64,000 nucleotides of DNA from Halomonas sp. QHL1. Its GTDB lineage: Bacteria > Pseudomonadota > Gammaproteobacteria > Pseudomonadales > Halomonadaceae. The translations under genes and the position numbers were made by a program. The notes beneath the pieces were generated by a model. The model saw only the letters and a list, made by a program, of their open reading frames with translations, did no database searches and was not told where the DNA came from. Positions within the stretch are counted from its first letter, which is position 1, and every line of letters starts with the position of its first letter. Of the stretch, positions 57,298 to 64,000 are shown in pieces. The stretch covers positions 3,977,852 to 4,041,851 of the forward strand of contig NZ_MINL01000001.1 in assembly GCF_001882345.1 (NCBI RefSeq), read 5' to 3'.

Positions 57298-58884
57298 CTA
57301 TACGCTAGCCGCACCGCCGTTACTGCGCGGGTCGTGGGCGCTCTCTATTAACCCATCTGGGTGGTGCACAATGCCGCCTGCATGGCCCATGGTGTCACTG
57401 AACGCCTCGGGCAGCACTTCCACATCATGGCCTGCTGTCGCCAGGGCGGTGACGAGAGCGTCGTCGAATCGTGCTTCAAGTTTCAAGTTAGTGCTGGTTT
57501 CACCCCAGGTGCGCCCCAGCAGCCAGCGGGGCGCCGTAATCGCTTGCTGCAGCGGCATGCCGTGTAGCGCATAGCGCGAAAATACCGCCGCCTGGGTTTG
57601 CGGCTGGCCTTCACCGCCCATAGTGCCGTAAACCATGGTGCGGCCATCGTTAAATTTGGCCAGTGCCGGGTTCAACGTGTGGAAGGGTTTGCGGCCAGGG
57701 GCTAAACCGCGCAGGTCGTCGGGGTTGAGCGAAAAGCTGATGCCGCGGTTTTGCCATAGCACGCCGCTTTCTGGCAGCACCACGCCGCTGCCAAACTCCC
57801 AGTAGATGCTCTGAATAAAGCTCACCGCACGCCCTTCGCTATCCACGGTGCCCATCCAAATGGTGTCGCCAGGGGCTGGTTCATGTGGCCAGGGCAGGGC
57901 GTGTTGCGGGTCGATTTGAGCGGCCTCTCGGACAATACTCTCTTCGCTGAGTAGCTCCTGCAGCGGTGTGAGTACACGGCCGGGGTCAGTCACGTTTTGG
58001 TCGCGCAGGATAAAGGCGCGCTTGGTGGCTTCAATCAGACCATGCAGGTGGTCAAAACCGTTGGGCTCGGCGGCTTTTAGGCGCTCGTAGATACCTAAAA
58101 TCATCAGCGACGCCATGCCCTGGGTCGGTGCGGGCAGGTTATACAGCGTGGCATCTTGCAGCGTTACTTCCAGTGGCGTGACGCGCTGGGCGCGGTAATC
58201 ATGAAAGTCAGCCAAACGCAGTGGGCTGCCCACTGTTTCCAAGTCTTTCGCCATGCTGGCGGCCAGTTCGCCGCGATAGAAATCATCTAATCCGGCTTCC
58301 GCCAATCGCTTGAGGGTCGCGGCCAAGCGCGGCTGACGCAGCCGTTCGCCTTCACGGGGCACCTGGCCGTTAAGCAGCAGGGCGTCACTAAAGCCAGGAC
58401 TTTGAGACAGGCGCTCAACGTGTTTTGCGGTGAGTGCTTCCTGGCTTTGCGTGACTGAAATACCCGTTTCGGCATGATGAATGGCGTCGGCTAGCAGCGT
58501 GGTGAGAGGCAGCTGCTTACCCCATGCCGACGCCACGTTCAGCGCTTCATGCCAGCCGCCAATGGTACCCGCCATGGTCAGAGCAGCTTTAGGGCCGCGC
58601 TCGGGAATCTGCGTTTCACCCGCATAGAAATCAGCATCGGCGAGGCCCGCCGCCGGGCCACAGGCGTCAATGGCAATGGGTGCTTTACCCGGTTCATGAA
58701 TTAACCAGAAGCCATCGCCACCCAGGGCGTTCATATGCGGATAAACCACCGCAATGGCCGCGGCGGCAGCGACCATGGCTTCCACCGCGTTACCGCCCTG
58801 TTTAAGCACATCGCGCCCGGCGCTGGCGGCTAAGTGATGAGGGGCGACGCAGCTGCCGCCGTAACTACGTTGAGTATGAAGCAT
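57298..58884 (-). CDS. Gamma-glutamyltransferase-family Ntn hydrolase
   Basis: 528-residue member of the GGT family (Ntn amidohydrolases that cleave themselves). The N-terminal half begins SCVAPHHLAASAGRDVLKQGGNAVEAMVA; GGDGFWLIHEP follows. The predicted processing site and nucleophilic threonine lie at GDTIWMGTVDSEGRAVSF (near residue 345), where standard GGT has TTH. FGSGVVLPESGVLWQNRG and MVYGTMGGEGQPQTQAAVF complete the family core. There is no signal peptide, unlike periplasmic GGT, so it is probably cytoplasmic, closer to HpxW-type amidohydrolases. It is the last gene of the TRAP operon, suggesting it hydrolyses the imported substrate. Confidence 0.82.
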   Translation of the reverse strand: MLHTQRSYGGSCVAPHHLAASAGRDVLKQGGNAVEAMVAAAAAIAVVYPHMNALGGDGFWLIHEPGKAPIAIDACGPAAGLADADFYAGETQIPERGPKAALTMAGTIGGWHEALNVASAWGKQLPLTTLLADAIHHAETGISVTQSQEALTAKHVERLSQSPGFSDALLLNGQVPREGERLRQPRLAATLKRLAEAGLDDFYRGELAASMAKDLETVGSPLRLADFHDYRAQRVTPLEVTLQDATLYNLPAPTQGMASLMILGIYERLKAAEPNGFDHLHGLIEATKRAFILRDQNVTDPGRVLTPLQELLSEESIVREAAQIDPQHALPWPHEPAPGDTIWMGTVDSEGRAVSFIQSIYWEFGSGVVLPESGVLWQNRGISFSLNPDDLRGLAPGRKPFHTLNPALAKFNDGRTMVYGTMGGEGQPQTQAAVFSRYALHGMPLQQAITAPRWLLGRTWGETSTNLKLEARFDDALVTALATAGHDVEVLPEAFSDTMGHAGGIVHHPDGLIESAHDPRSNGGAASV

Positions 58885-58924
58885 CTTTGATTCCTTGTTA
58901 TTAAGTAAGTGCTAAAGCAGGTCG

Positions 58925-60250
58925 TTACCAGCCAATGGCTTCGGGCAACCAGGTAGCAATGCTGGGGAAGATAAATACCAGCGCAACGGCAACAAACTGT
59001 AGGCCGATAAACGGTAGGGCGCCTTTGTAAATATCCAGCGTCGAGACTTCTTTCGGTGCCACGCCCTTGAGGAAAAACAGCGACCATCCAAAGGGCGGGG
59101 TAAGAAACGAGGTTTGCAGCACCAGCCCCACCAGAATGCCCAGCCACACCATATCGACGCCCATCTGGACAAAGAAAGGTAAAAACAGCGGCAGGGCAAT
59201 ATAGCTGATCTCAATCCACTCCAGGAAGAAGCCCAGCACAAACATCAGCAGCAGCATAAACAGCATGGCGCCTAATTCGCCACCGGGCACCCAGTCGAAC
59301 ATACGGGCAACCAGATGCTCGCCGCCCAAGCCACGAAATGCCAGGCCAAACACTTGCGCGCTGATCAGAATAAAGAACACCATTGCCGAGATGACCAGCG
59401 TGGACTTGGCGACCTCTTTGAGTAGCGCAAAGGCTAACCGCCCCGAGCAGGCCACAAACACCAGTGCACCTAGCGCCCCCATGGCCGCTGCTTCAGTGGG
59501 GGCGGCAATGCCACCAATAATCGACCCTAATACCGCAAACACCAACCCCACTGGTGGGCCAACCACGGTAATCACTTTGCGTATCAGCTGACCCCGGCCC
59601 ATTTCTGCTCGCTCCTCGGCGGGTATTGGCGGCATCAGGTCGGGGTAGAGCTTGGCGATCACCAGAATGGCGACAATATACACCGCTGCCAGCGTTAGCC
59701 CCGGCACCATGGCGGCGGCGAACATCGTACCGACCGATTCACCCAAAATTTCCGCGAGCAGAATTAGCACCAAGCTGGGCGGAATAATCTGACCTAAAGT
59801 GCCAGACGCGCAGATCATGCCGGTGGCCAGGGTTTTGGGGTAGCCGCGGCGTAGCAGCGTTGGCAGTGTGAGCAGGCCAAGGGTAACGATAGTGGCACCC
59901 ACAATGCCTGTGGCGGCGCCTAACAGCACGCCGACGAGAATGATCGCCACGCCCATGCCGCCCGAGAGGCCGCCAAACAGGTGGCCGATCACATCGATCA
60001 GCTCCTCGGCCAGCTTCGACTTCTCCAGCATCACCCCCATAAACACAAACAGCGGTATAGCCATAAAGGTGTAATTGGTCACCACTCCATAGATGCGGGA
60101 TGGCAACAGGTTAAACAGCATCGGGCCAAAGCCAATGTAGCCAAAGAAAAAAGCGGTCGCCGCAATGCTGATACCTACCGGAATACCAATCAGTAAAAAC
60201 ACGAAAAAAGCCACGATCATGCCGATCGCTAGCCATTCATTTGGGGACAT
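58925..60250 (-). CDS. TRAP transporter large permease (DctM type)
   Basis: 441-residue inner-membrane protein with about 12 membrane segments. It is the ion-coupled channel of a tripartite ATP-independent periplasmic transporter. The family features are GIPVGISIAATAFFFGYIGFG near the N-terminus, FMAIPLFVFMGVMLE, GAATGIVGATIVTLGLLTLPTLLRRGY and ASGTLGQIIPPSLVLI. It lies three bases after the small-permease gene and is followed 40 bases later by the GGT-family gene. Confidence 0.92.
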   Translation of the reverse strand: MSPNEWLAIGMIVAFFVFLLIGIPVGISIAATAFFFGYIGFGPMLFNLLPSRIYGVVTNYTFMAIPLFVFMGVMLEKSKLAEELIDVIGHLFGGLSGGMGVAIILVGVLLGAATGIVGATIVTLGLLTLPTLLRRGYPKTLATGMICASGTLGQIIPPSLVLILLAEILGESVGTMFAAAMVPGLTLAAVYIVAILVIAKLYPDLMPPIPAEERAEMGRGQLIRKVITVVGPPVGLVFAVLGSIIGGIAAPTEAAAMGALGALVFVACSGRLAFALLKEVAKSTLVISAMVFFILISAQVFGLAFRGLGGEHLVARMFDWVPGGELGAMLFMLLLMFVLGFFLEWIEISYIALPLFLPFFVQMGVDMVWLGILVGLVLQTSFLTPPFGWSLFFLKGVAPKEVSTLDIYKGALPFIGLQFVAVALVFIFPSIATWLPEAIGW

Positions 60251-60253
60251 GCG

Positions 60254-60763
60254 TTATTCACCTCGTGTGGGTAGGGCGAAAGCCTGACGCAGCGCGTGGG
60301 CCAGCCCTTGCAGCGCGAGAAGGAGAAAACCGAATGGGATCAGAGACTTGAGAAGCCAACGCAGAGGCAGGCCGCCGGGGTTAGGCGACGCCTCGCCGCG
60401 GGCGTAAGACTGGGCGATCCAGGGCAGCGTTAGCCAGGCGATATATAACCCCATCACCAGCAGCAATAGCCCGCCGATCACTTCGATCACGCGTTGCAAC
60501 CCCGGCGGAAAACGCTCATAGAAAACGTCGACGCGCACCTGCTCGCCCAGCAGCAGCAGATACGACATGCCAAACAGCGCGATAGGTGAGATCAAGTGCC
60601 ACTGCAGCTCCTGCAGCCATACCGCCCCTATGCTGAACACATAGCGCATCAATACGTCGCCAGCGACGAGCCCGACTAATACCACGCAGGTCCAGGCGGC
60701 GATCCAGCCAAATAGCCGAACCACCGCCTCAACTCCGTGGACAAAAAATGCCACGGCGCGCAT
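60254..60763 (-). CDS. TRAP transporter small permease (DctQ type)
   Basis: 169-residue inner-membrane protein with four hydrophobic segments, the smaller membrane partner of the TRAP carrier. FGWIAAWTCVVLVGLVAGDVLMRYVF is the first helix pair, with the DctQ motif VLMRYVF; WLQELQWHLISPIALFGMSYLLL follows. It sits between the binding protein (one base away) and the large permease (three bases away) in one operon. Confidence 0.9.
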   Translation of the reverse strand: MRAVAFFVHGVEAVVRLFGWIAAWTCVVLVGLVAGDVLMRYVFSIGAVWLQELQWHLISPIALFGMSYLLLLGEQVRVDVFYERFPPGLQRVIEVIGGLLLLVMGLYIAWLTLPWIAQSYARGEASPNPGGLPLRWLLKSLIPFGFLLLALQGLAHALRQAFALPTRGE

Positions 60764-60764
60764 A

Positions 60765-61868
60765 TCAGACTCCGATAATGTCGTTTAACCAGGCACGCTC
60801 ACTGGCTCCCGCCCAACGGTCATGGTTGGCTTTAAACGCCATGTAACTATCGTGCACTTTGCGAACCAGCGGGTCGGCGTTGGCCTCTGTCGCCAGGGTG
60901 TCTTGAGTGGCTTCGCGCAGCGCATCGACAACGGGAGTGGGAAGCATGCTGGCAGTCACGCCTTCGTTCTCGACCAGGTCGGTCATGGCTTCGCCGTTAA
61001 CGGCTTCGGACCAAGTCATACTTTCTAAACAGGCCGCCATGCAGGCGGTTTTGACAATCATCTGCAGGTCTTCGGGTAGGCTATCCCAGTGGGTTTTCGA
61101 GATCAGCAGTTCGCCAGTGGTGGAGGGTTCGTGCCAGCCGGTGGTGTGGTAGAACTTGGCAGCGTTATGCAGGCCCATACGGCGGTCTTGATAAGGGCCT
61201 ACGAATTCGGCTGCGTCAATCACGCCACGCTCCAGCGCGGGGAATATTTCGCCACCGGGCAGTACGCGCGCATCGACGCCAAGCGAGGAGTAAACCTGAC
61301 CCGCCAAACCAGGCACTCGCATGCGCAGTCCGTTGAGCTGGCTAATATCCTCGATCGGTTCGCGGAACCAGCCGGTCATTTGCACGCCGGTATTATTCAG
61401 AGGGAAGGCCACCATGCCGTAGGGCTCATATACCTCATGCCAAAGTTCCAAGCCGCCGCCGTGGTAAAGCCACGCCATATGACCCATAAAGCTCATGCCG
61501 AACGGAACGGTAGTAAAGTACTGGGCGGCAAAGGTGGTGCCGGACCAGAAGTAGCTATTGGCGGCGTTCATCTCAATCGTGCCGCTTTGAACGGCTTCGA
61601 AGCCTTCAAAGGCCGGAATTAGTTCGCCGGATGAAAAGTGCTGAATATTGAGCCGTCCGCCGGACATGGCGTTGATTTTGGCGATTACGTCAGTGGGGCT
61701 GCCAGGGCCTTCCACGTAAAAAGGCGAGCCGGGCGGATAGGCATTGGTCATACGCCAGTTAAAGCTCTCGGCCGACTGCGCACGGGCAATCGACGGAGCA
61801 CCCAATACAAGGCCAGCTGTGGAGGAGACAGCGGCTGTGGTGAGAAACTTACGGCGGGATAAGGACAT
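60765..61868 (-). CDS. TRAP transporter substrate-binding protein (DctP, TakP-like)
   Basis: 367-residue periplasmic binding protein. The N-terminus SLSRRKFLTTAAVSSTAGLV has a twin-arginine motif, so Tat export of a folded protein is likely. The binding-site arginine region is LNGLRMRVPGLAGQV. LPGGEIFPALERGVIDAAEFVGP and the TTGWHEPSTTGELLISK segment match the 2-oxoacid-binding TakP branch as I recall it. The start at 61868 has a GAGGTG site and gives a normal signal peptide; a frame from 62003 adds 45 residues. First gene of the operon. Substrate is inferred only as an organic acid. Confidence 0.88.
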   Translation of the reverse strand: MSLSRRKFLTTAAVSSTAGLVLGAPSIARAQSAESFNWRMTNAYPPGSPFYVEGPGSPTDVIAKINAMSGGRLNIQHFSSGELIPAFEGFEAVQSGTIEMNAANSYFWSGTTFAAQYFTTVPFGMSFMGHMAWLYHGGGLELWHEVYEPYGMVAFPLNNTGVQMTGWFREPIEDISQLNGLRMRVPGLAGQVYSSLGVDARVLPGGEIFPALERGVIDAAEFVGPYQDRRMGLHNAAKFYHTTGWHEPSTTGELLISKTHWDSLPEDLQMIVKTACMAACLESMTWSEAVNGEAMTDLVENEGVTASMLPTPVVDALREATQDTLATEANADPLVRKVHDSYMAFKANHDRWAGASERAWLNDIIGV

Positions 61869-62145
61869 AGCACACCTCATTAATGGAGAATTGGTCAGCA
61901 AGGGAACACAATGTGATAGCAAGGGGTGTGCCATAAAAATCGATTTTATTGTAAATAAAAGATTTTGAACGATTTTGTCGGTGATGGGTGAGGAGGTTAA
62001 CACTAAGCAAAATAAGCGCTTGCACCGTTATGAAGCCTAATTAGCACGTTGAGCACTCCCAGCGTGCATGACGGCGTCGTAAAGCCCGCGCTTTGCTTGT
62101 AGGTAATTGAAAGCTAGTCAATTAGCTCGGTGGTGGGTAGAGAGC
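61869..62145. other. Gene-free stretch between the TRAP operon and the tRNA array
   Basis: 277 bases. It must hold the promoter of the TRAP operon on the minus strand (AT-rich near 61935-61975) and leads into the tRNA promoter. I see no gene or repeat. Confidence 0.6.
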
Positions 62146-62174
62146 TTGACAGCTCAATAAGGTCTGAGTAACAT
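62146..62174 (+). promoter_or_regulatory. Sigma-70 promoter of the tRNA array
   Basis: A perfect -35 TTGACA (62146-62151) is followed after 17 bases by TAACAT (62169-62174, four of six matches to consensus). A GC-rich discriminator (ACGCGCC) follows, as in stringently controlled stable-RNA promoters. The first tRNA begins 29 bases later. Confidence 0.8.
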
Positions 62175-62202
62175 ACGCGCCACCTCGACGAGGCAATGCA
62201 AC

Positions 62203-62278
62203 GTCCCATTCGTCTAGTGGTCTAGGACACCGCCCTTTCACGGCGGTAACAGGGGTTCGAACCCCCTATGGGACGCCA
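62203..62278 (+). tRNA. tRNA-Glu (TTC), copy 1
   Basis: 76 nt including the encoded CCA. The acceptor stem GTCCCAT/ATGGGAC is perfect, the anticodon loop CTTTCAC gives TTC, and the T arm is AGGGG-TTCGAAC-CCCCT. Confidence 0.98.
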
Positions 62279-62332
62279 CTTTTTTTGAAGACTTGTTTTT
62301 TCAAGATAAGCGGTCGTCAGGGTTATCGGAAT

Positions 62333-62407
62333 GCGGGAATAGCTCAGTGGTAGAGCATCGCCTTGCCAAGGCGAGGGTCGGGAGTTCGAATCTCCTTTCC
62401 CGCTCCA
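62333..62407 (+). tRNA. tRNA-Gly (GCC), copy 1
   Basis: 75 nt including CCA. The acceptor stem is GCGGGAA/TTCCCGC, the anticodon loop TTGCCAA gives GCC, and the T loop is TTCGAAT. Confidence 0.98.
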
Positions 62408-62425
62408 CGTAATTGAAGTACTAAT

Positions 62426-62501
62426 GTCCCATTCGTCTAGTGGTCTAGGACACCGCCCTTTCACGGCGGTAACAGGGGTTCGAACCCCCTATGGGACGCC
62501 A
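62426..62501 (+). tRNA. tRNA-Glu (TTC), copy 2
   Basis: 76 nt, identical to copy 1, CCA encoded. Confidence 0.98.
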
Positions 62502-62543
62502 CTTCCGGTAGGTTAGGTAAAAAGCTAAGTAAGTGTTCTATAA

Positions 62544-62618
62544 GCGGGAATAGCTCAGTGGTAGAGCATCGCCTTGCCAAGGCGAGGGTCGGGAGTTCGA
62601 ATCTCCTTTCCCGCTCCA
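62544..62618 (+). tRNA. tRNA-Gly (GCC), copy 2
   Basis: 75 nt, identical to copy 1, CCA encoded. Confidence 0.98.
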
Positions 62619-62639
62619 GTTTTTGTAGTACCGGATCGG

Positions 62640-62695
62640 TAAGCGATGGGTCGAGAGCTGGAACGCCAGCCCGGTCGATCTCCTTTCCCGCTCCA
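62640..62695 (+). pseudogene. Decayed tRNA-Gly remnant 1
   Basis: The 3' end ATCTCCTTTCCCGCTCCA is that of tRNA-Gly, but the 5' half is unrecognisable apart from GCGATGGGTCG, which matches the start of the variable loop. Between them is an inserted hairpin, CTGG-AACG-CCAG, followed by CCCG. It cannot fold as a tRNA. Confidence 0.8.
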
Positions 62696-62706
62696 GTTTC
62701 GATTTA

Positions 62707-62782
62707 GTCCCATTCGTCTAGTGGCCTAGGACACCGCCCTTTCACGGCGGTAACAGGGGTTCGAACCCCCTATGGGACGCCA
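62707..62782 (+). tRNA. tRNA-Glu (TTC), copy 3
   Basis: 76 nt. It differs from copies 1 and 2 by one base in the D loop (GGCC in place of GGTC); all stems are intact. Confidence 0.98.
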
Positions 62783-62812
62783 TCTAGCGTTATACGTCGT
62801 TTTGTTTGCGTT

Positions 62813-62887
62813 GCGGGAATAGCTCAGTGGTAGAGCATCGCCTTGCCAAGGCGAGGGTCGGGAGTTCGAATCTCCTTTCCCGCTCCA
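62813..62887 (+). tRNA. tRNA-Gly (GCC), copy 3
   Basis: 75 nt, identical to copies 1 and 2, CCA encoded. Confidence 0.98.
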
Positions 62888-62905
62888 TGTTGGATGTGTT
62901 GTTAT

Positions 62906-62991
62906 GAGTATCGCCTTACCAAGGCGAGGGTCGTGATCTGGTGCGCCAGCCCGACGGAAGGCCGCCCCATCGAATCTCCTTTCCCGCTCCA
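62906..62991 (+). pseudogene. Decayed tRNA-Gly remnant 2
   Basis: The anticodon arm survives (GTATCGCC-TTACCAA-GGCGA), with the anticodon changed from GCC to ACC. The 3' end GAATCTCCTTTCCCGCTCCA is intact. The T-stem 5' strand is replaced by a 37-base insert that begins with CTGG-TGCG-CCAG-CCCG, related to the insert in remnant 1. The acceptor 5' strand is missing. Confidence 0.85.
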
Positions 62992-63154
62992 AGCGCTTCT
63001 ATGTTTCCTCTTTATTATTTCTATGATGCATCAGCTATTTGCTGGGCGTCATTTTTTGCGTGTCTGGCGCTCGCCTCGATTGCCCGACTTGAAAAAAGTC
63101 GTTTGCGCCCTAATGTTTCACCTTCTCTTCTTATTTTGCTGACAGGACATTTTC

Positions 63155-64000
63155 ATGGCCGAACCGGCATTGTCGATCCGTGGCCTTACCAAAGTGTATG
63201 GCAACGGCTTTCAGGCGCTCAAAGGTATTGATCTAGACGTCCAGCAGGGCGATTTTTTTGCTTTGTTGGGCCCCAACGGCGCCGGTAAATCCACCACCTT
63301 GGGTGTGGTGTGCTCGCTGGTGCAAAAGACAGCGGGCAAGGTCTCCATATTTGGCATTGATGTGGATAAAGACTTCGCCAAGGCCAAATACCAGTTGGGC
63401 GTGGTGCCGCAAGAGTTCAACTTCAATCAGTTTGAGAAAGTGCTCGATATCGTGCTGGCTCAGGCGGGCTATTACGGTATGACCAGTCGCGAGGCCTTGC
63501 CCCGCGCTAAACAGCTGCTGACTGATCTGGGCCTATGGGAAAAACGCAACGGCAGTGCGCGCATGCTCTCCGGCGGCATGAAGCGCCGCTTGATGATCGC
63601 TCGGGCGCTGATGCATCGTCCCAAACTGCTGATTCTGGATGAGCCAACCGCCGGGGTGGATATCGAACTGCGGCGCAGCATGTGGGAATACATGCGGCGG
63701 ATTAACCAAGACGAAGGCACCACCATCATCCTCACCACTCACTACCTGGAAGAGGCCGAGAGCCTGTGCCGCAATGTGGCAATTATCAATAATGGCGACA
63801 TCGTGCGTAATACCAGCGTGCGGGAGCTTCTGGCAGAGCTTGATACCGAAACCTTCCTGATTGATTTGGCTGAGCCAGTTGCAGAAGTACCCCAGATTGA
63901 AGGGTTTGAGCTGCATCAGTTGGAACCTACCCAACTTTCGCTGGTGGTTCATCGCGGCCAGCGTTTGAACGATGTGTTCAATGCGTTGAGCGAGCAGGGC
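63155..64000 (+). CDS. yadG: YadG-type ABC transporter ATP-binding protein, partial
   Basis: The first 282 codons of an ABC-2-class ATPase; the frame is open to the window edge. Walker A is GPNGAGKST (near residue 40), the signature LSGGMKRRL near 143, and Walker B LLILDEPTAGVDIE near 160, with switch histidine ILTTHYLEEAE. VPQEFNFNQFEKV and ARMLSGGMKRRLMIARALMH match E. coli YadG closely. A YadH-type permease would be expected just past the window. AGGA lies nine bases before the ATG. Substrate unknown. Confidence 0.93.
   Translation, partial: MAEPALSIRGLTKVYGNGFQALKGIDLDVQQGDFFALLGPNGAGKSTTLGVVCSLVQKTAGKVSIFGIDVDKDFAKAKYQLGVVPQEFNFNQFEKVLDIVLAQAGYYGMTSREALPRAKQLLTDLGLWEKRNGSARMLSGGMKRRLMIARALMHRPKLLILDEPTAGVDIELRRSMWEYMRRINQDEGTTIILTTHYLEEAESLCRNVAIINNGDIVRNTSVRELLAELDTETFLIDLAEPVAEVPQIEGFELHQLEPTQLSLVVHRGQRLNDVFNALSEQG

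Noticed and set aside
62222..62464. Coding frames through the tRNA array, such as 62222-62464, 62726-62992 and 62843-63142
   Set aside because: They read through tRNA genes. Their translations repeat the same tRNA-derived phrase and are not proteins.

Overview
The window looks like chromosomal DNA of a halotolerant gammaproteobacterium, most likely Halomonadaceae (Halomonas/Vreelandella type). This rests on protein character (acidic proteins, a BCCT compatible-solute carrier, a TRAP transporter, monomeric isocitrate dehydrogenase, the 1600-residue NAD-glutamate dehydrogenase) and on a gene order that resembles Pseudomonas from purB to rarA. No database search was possible, so the genus is an inference. 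Most of the DNA is core chromosome. I see no prophage, integrase, transposase, CRISPR array or rRNA.

Layout. 1-9.3 kb: a frameshifted BCCT carrier, the ycjX-ycjF pair, a mutarotase, a GlsB-type stress membrane protein, a large protein with three DUF1266-like units and an NlpC/P60 lipoprotein. 9.3-15.9 kb: an MFS exporter, then a five-gene nickel-type ABC importer divergent from nikR with a perfect NikR operator between them. 15.9-21.5 kb: slyD, a small membrane protein, slyB, isocitrate lyase aceA, a GNAT enzyme and the ribosomal oxygenase roxA. 21.5-39 kb: purB, hflD, mnmA, nudJ, rluE, monomeric icd, clpS-clpA, infA, bpt, aat, ftsK, lolA and rarA. 39-53 kb: a hemerythrin-like protein, murI, trmA, gdhB, pyrD, rmf, rlmKL, a glutaredoxin-like protein, a WGR protein and pdxB. 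53-62 kb: a MITE-like repeat pair, htpX, alaA, ylqF/rbgA, msrB and a TRAP transporter operon ending in a gamma-glutamyltransferase-family gene. 62-64 kb: an array of three tRNA-Glu/tRNA-Gly pairs with two decayed tRNA-Gly copies, then a YadG-type ABC ATPase that runs off the window.

How genes work together. ClpS, ClpA, Bpt and Aat form an almost complete N-degron pathway: Bpt and Aat add a destabilising N-terminal residue, ClpS recognises it and ClpA unfolds the substrate. ClpP is outside the window, but the ClpA IGF docking loop is present. AceA and isocitrate dehydrogenase compete for isocitrate. GdhB feeds 2-oxoglutarate back from glutamate. RoxA, RluE, RlmKL, TrmA, MnmA, Rmf and YlqF all act on ribosomes or tRNA. 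The nickel cassette and the TRAP/GGT operon are the two clearest self-contained accessory modules.

The most unusual signal is not a gene. At least 15 intergenic gaps carry a short tandem duplication (10-24 bp unit, two to five imperfect copies), usually in the 5' leader of a gene. The tRNA-Gly remnants with a shared inserted hairpin, the MITE pair flanking the htpX terminator and the BCCT frameshift are the other items worth following.
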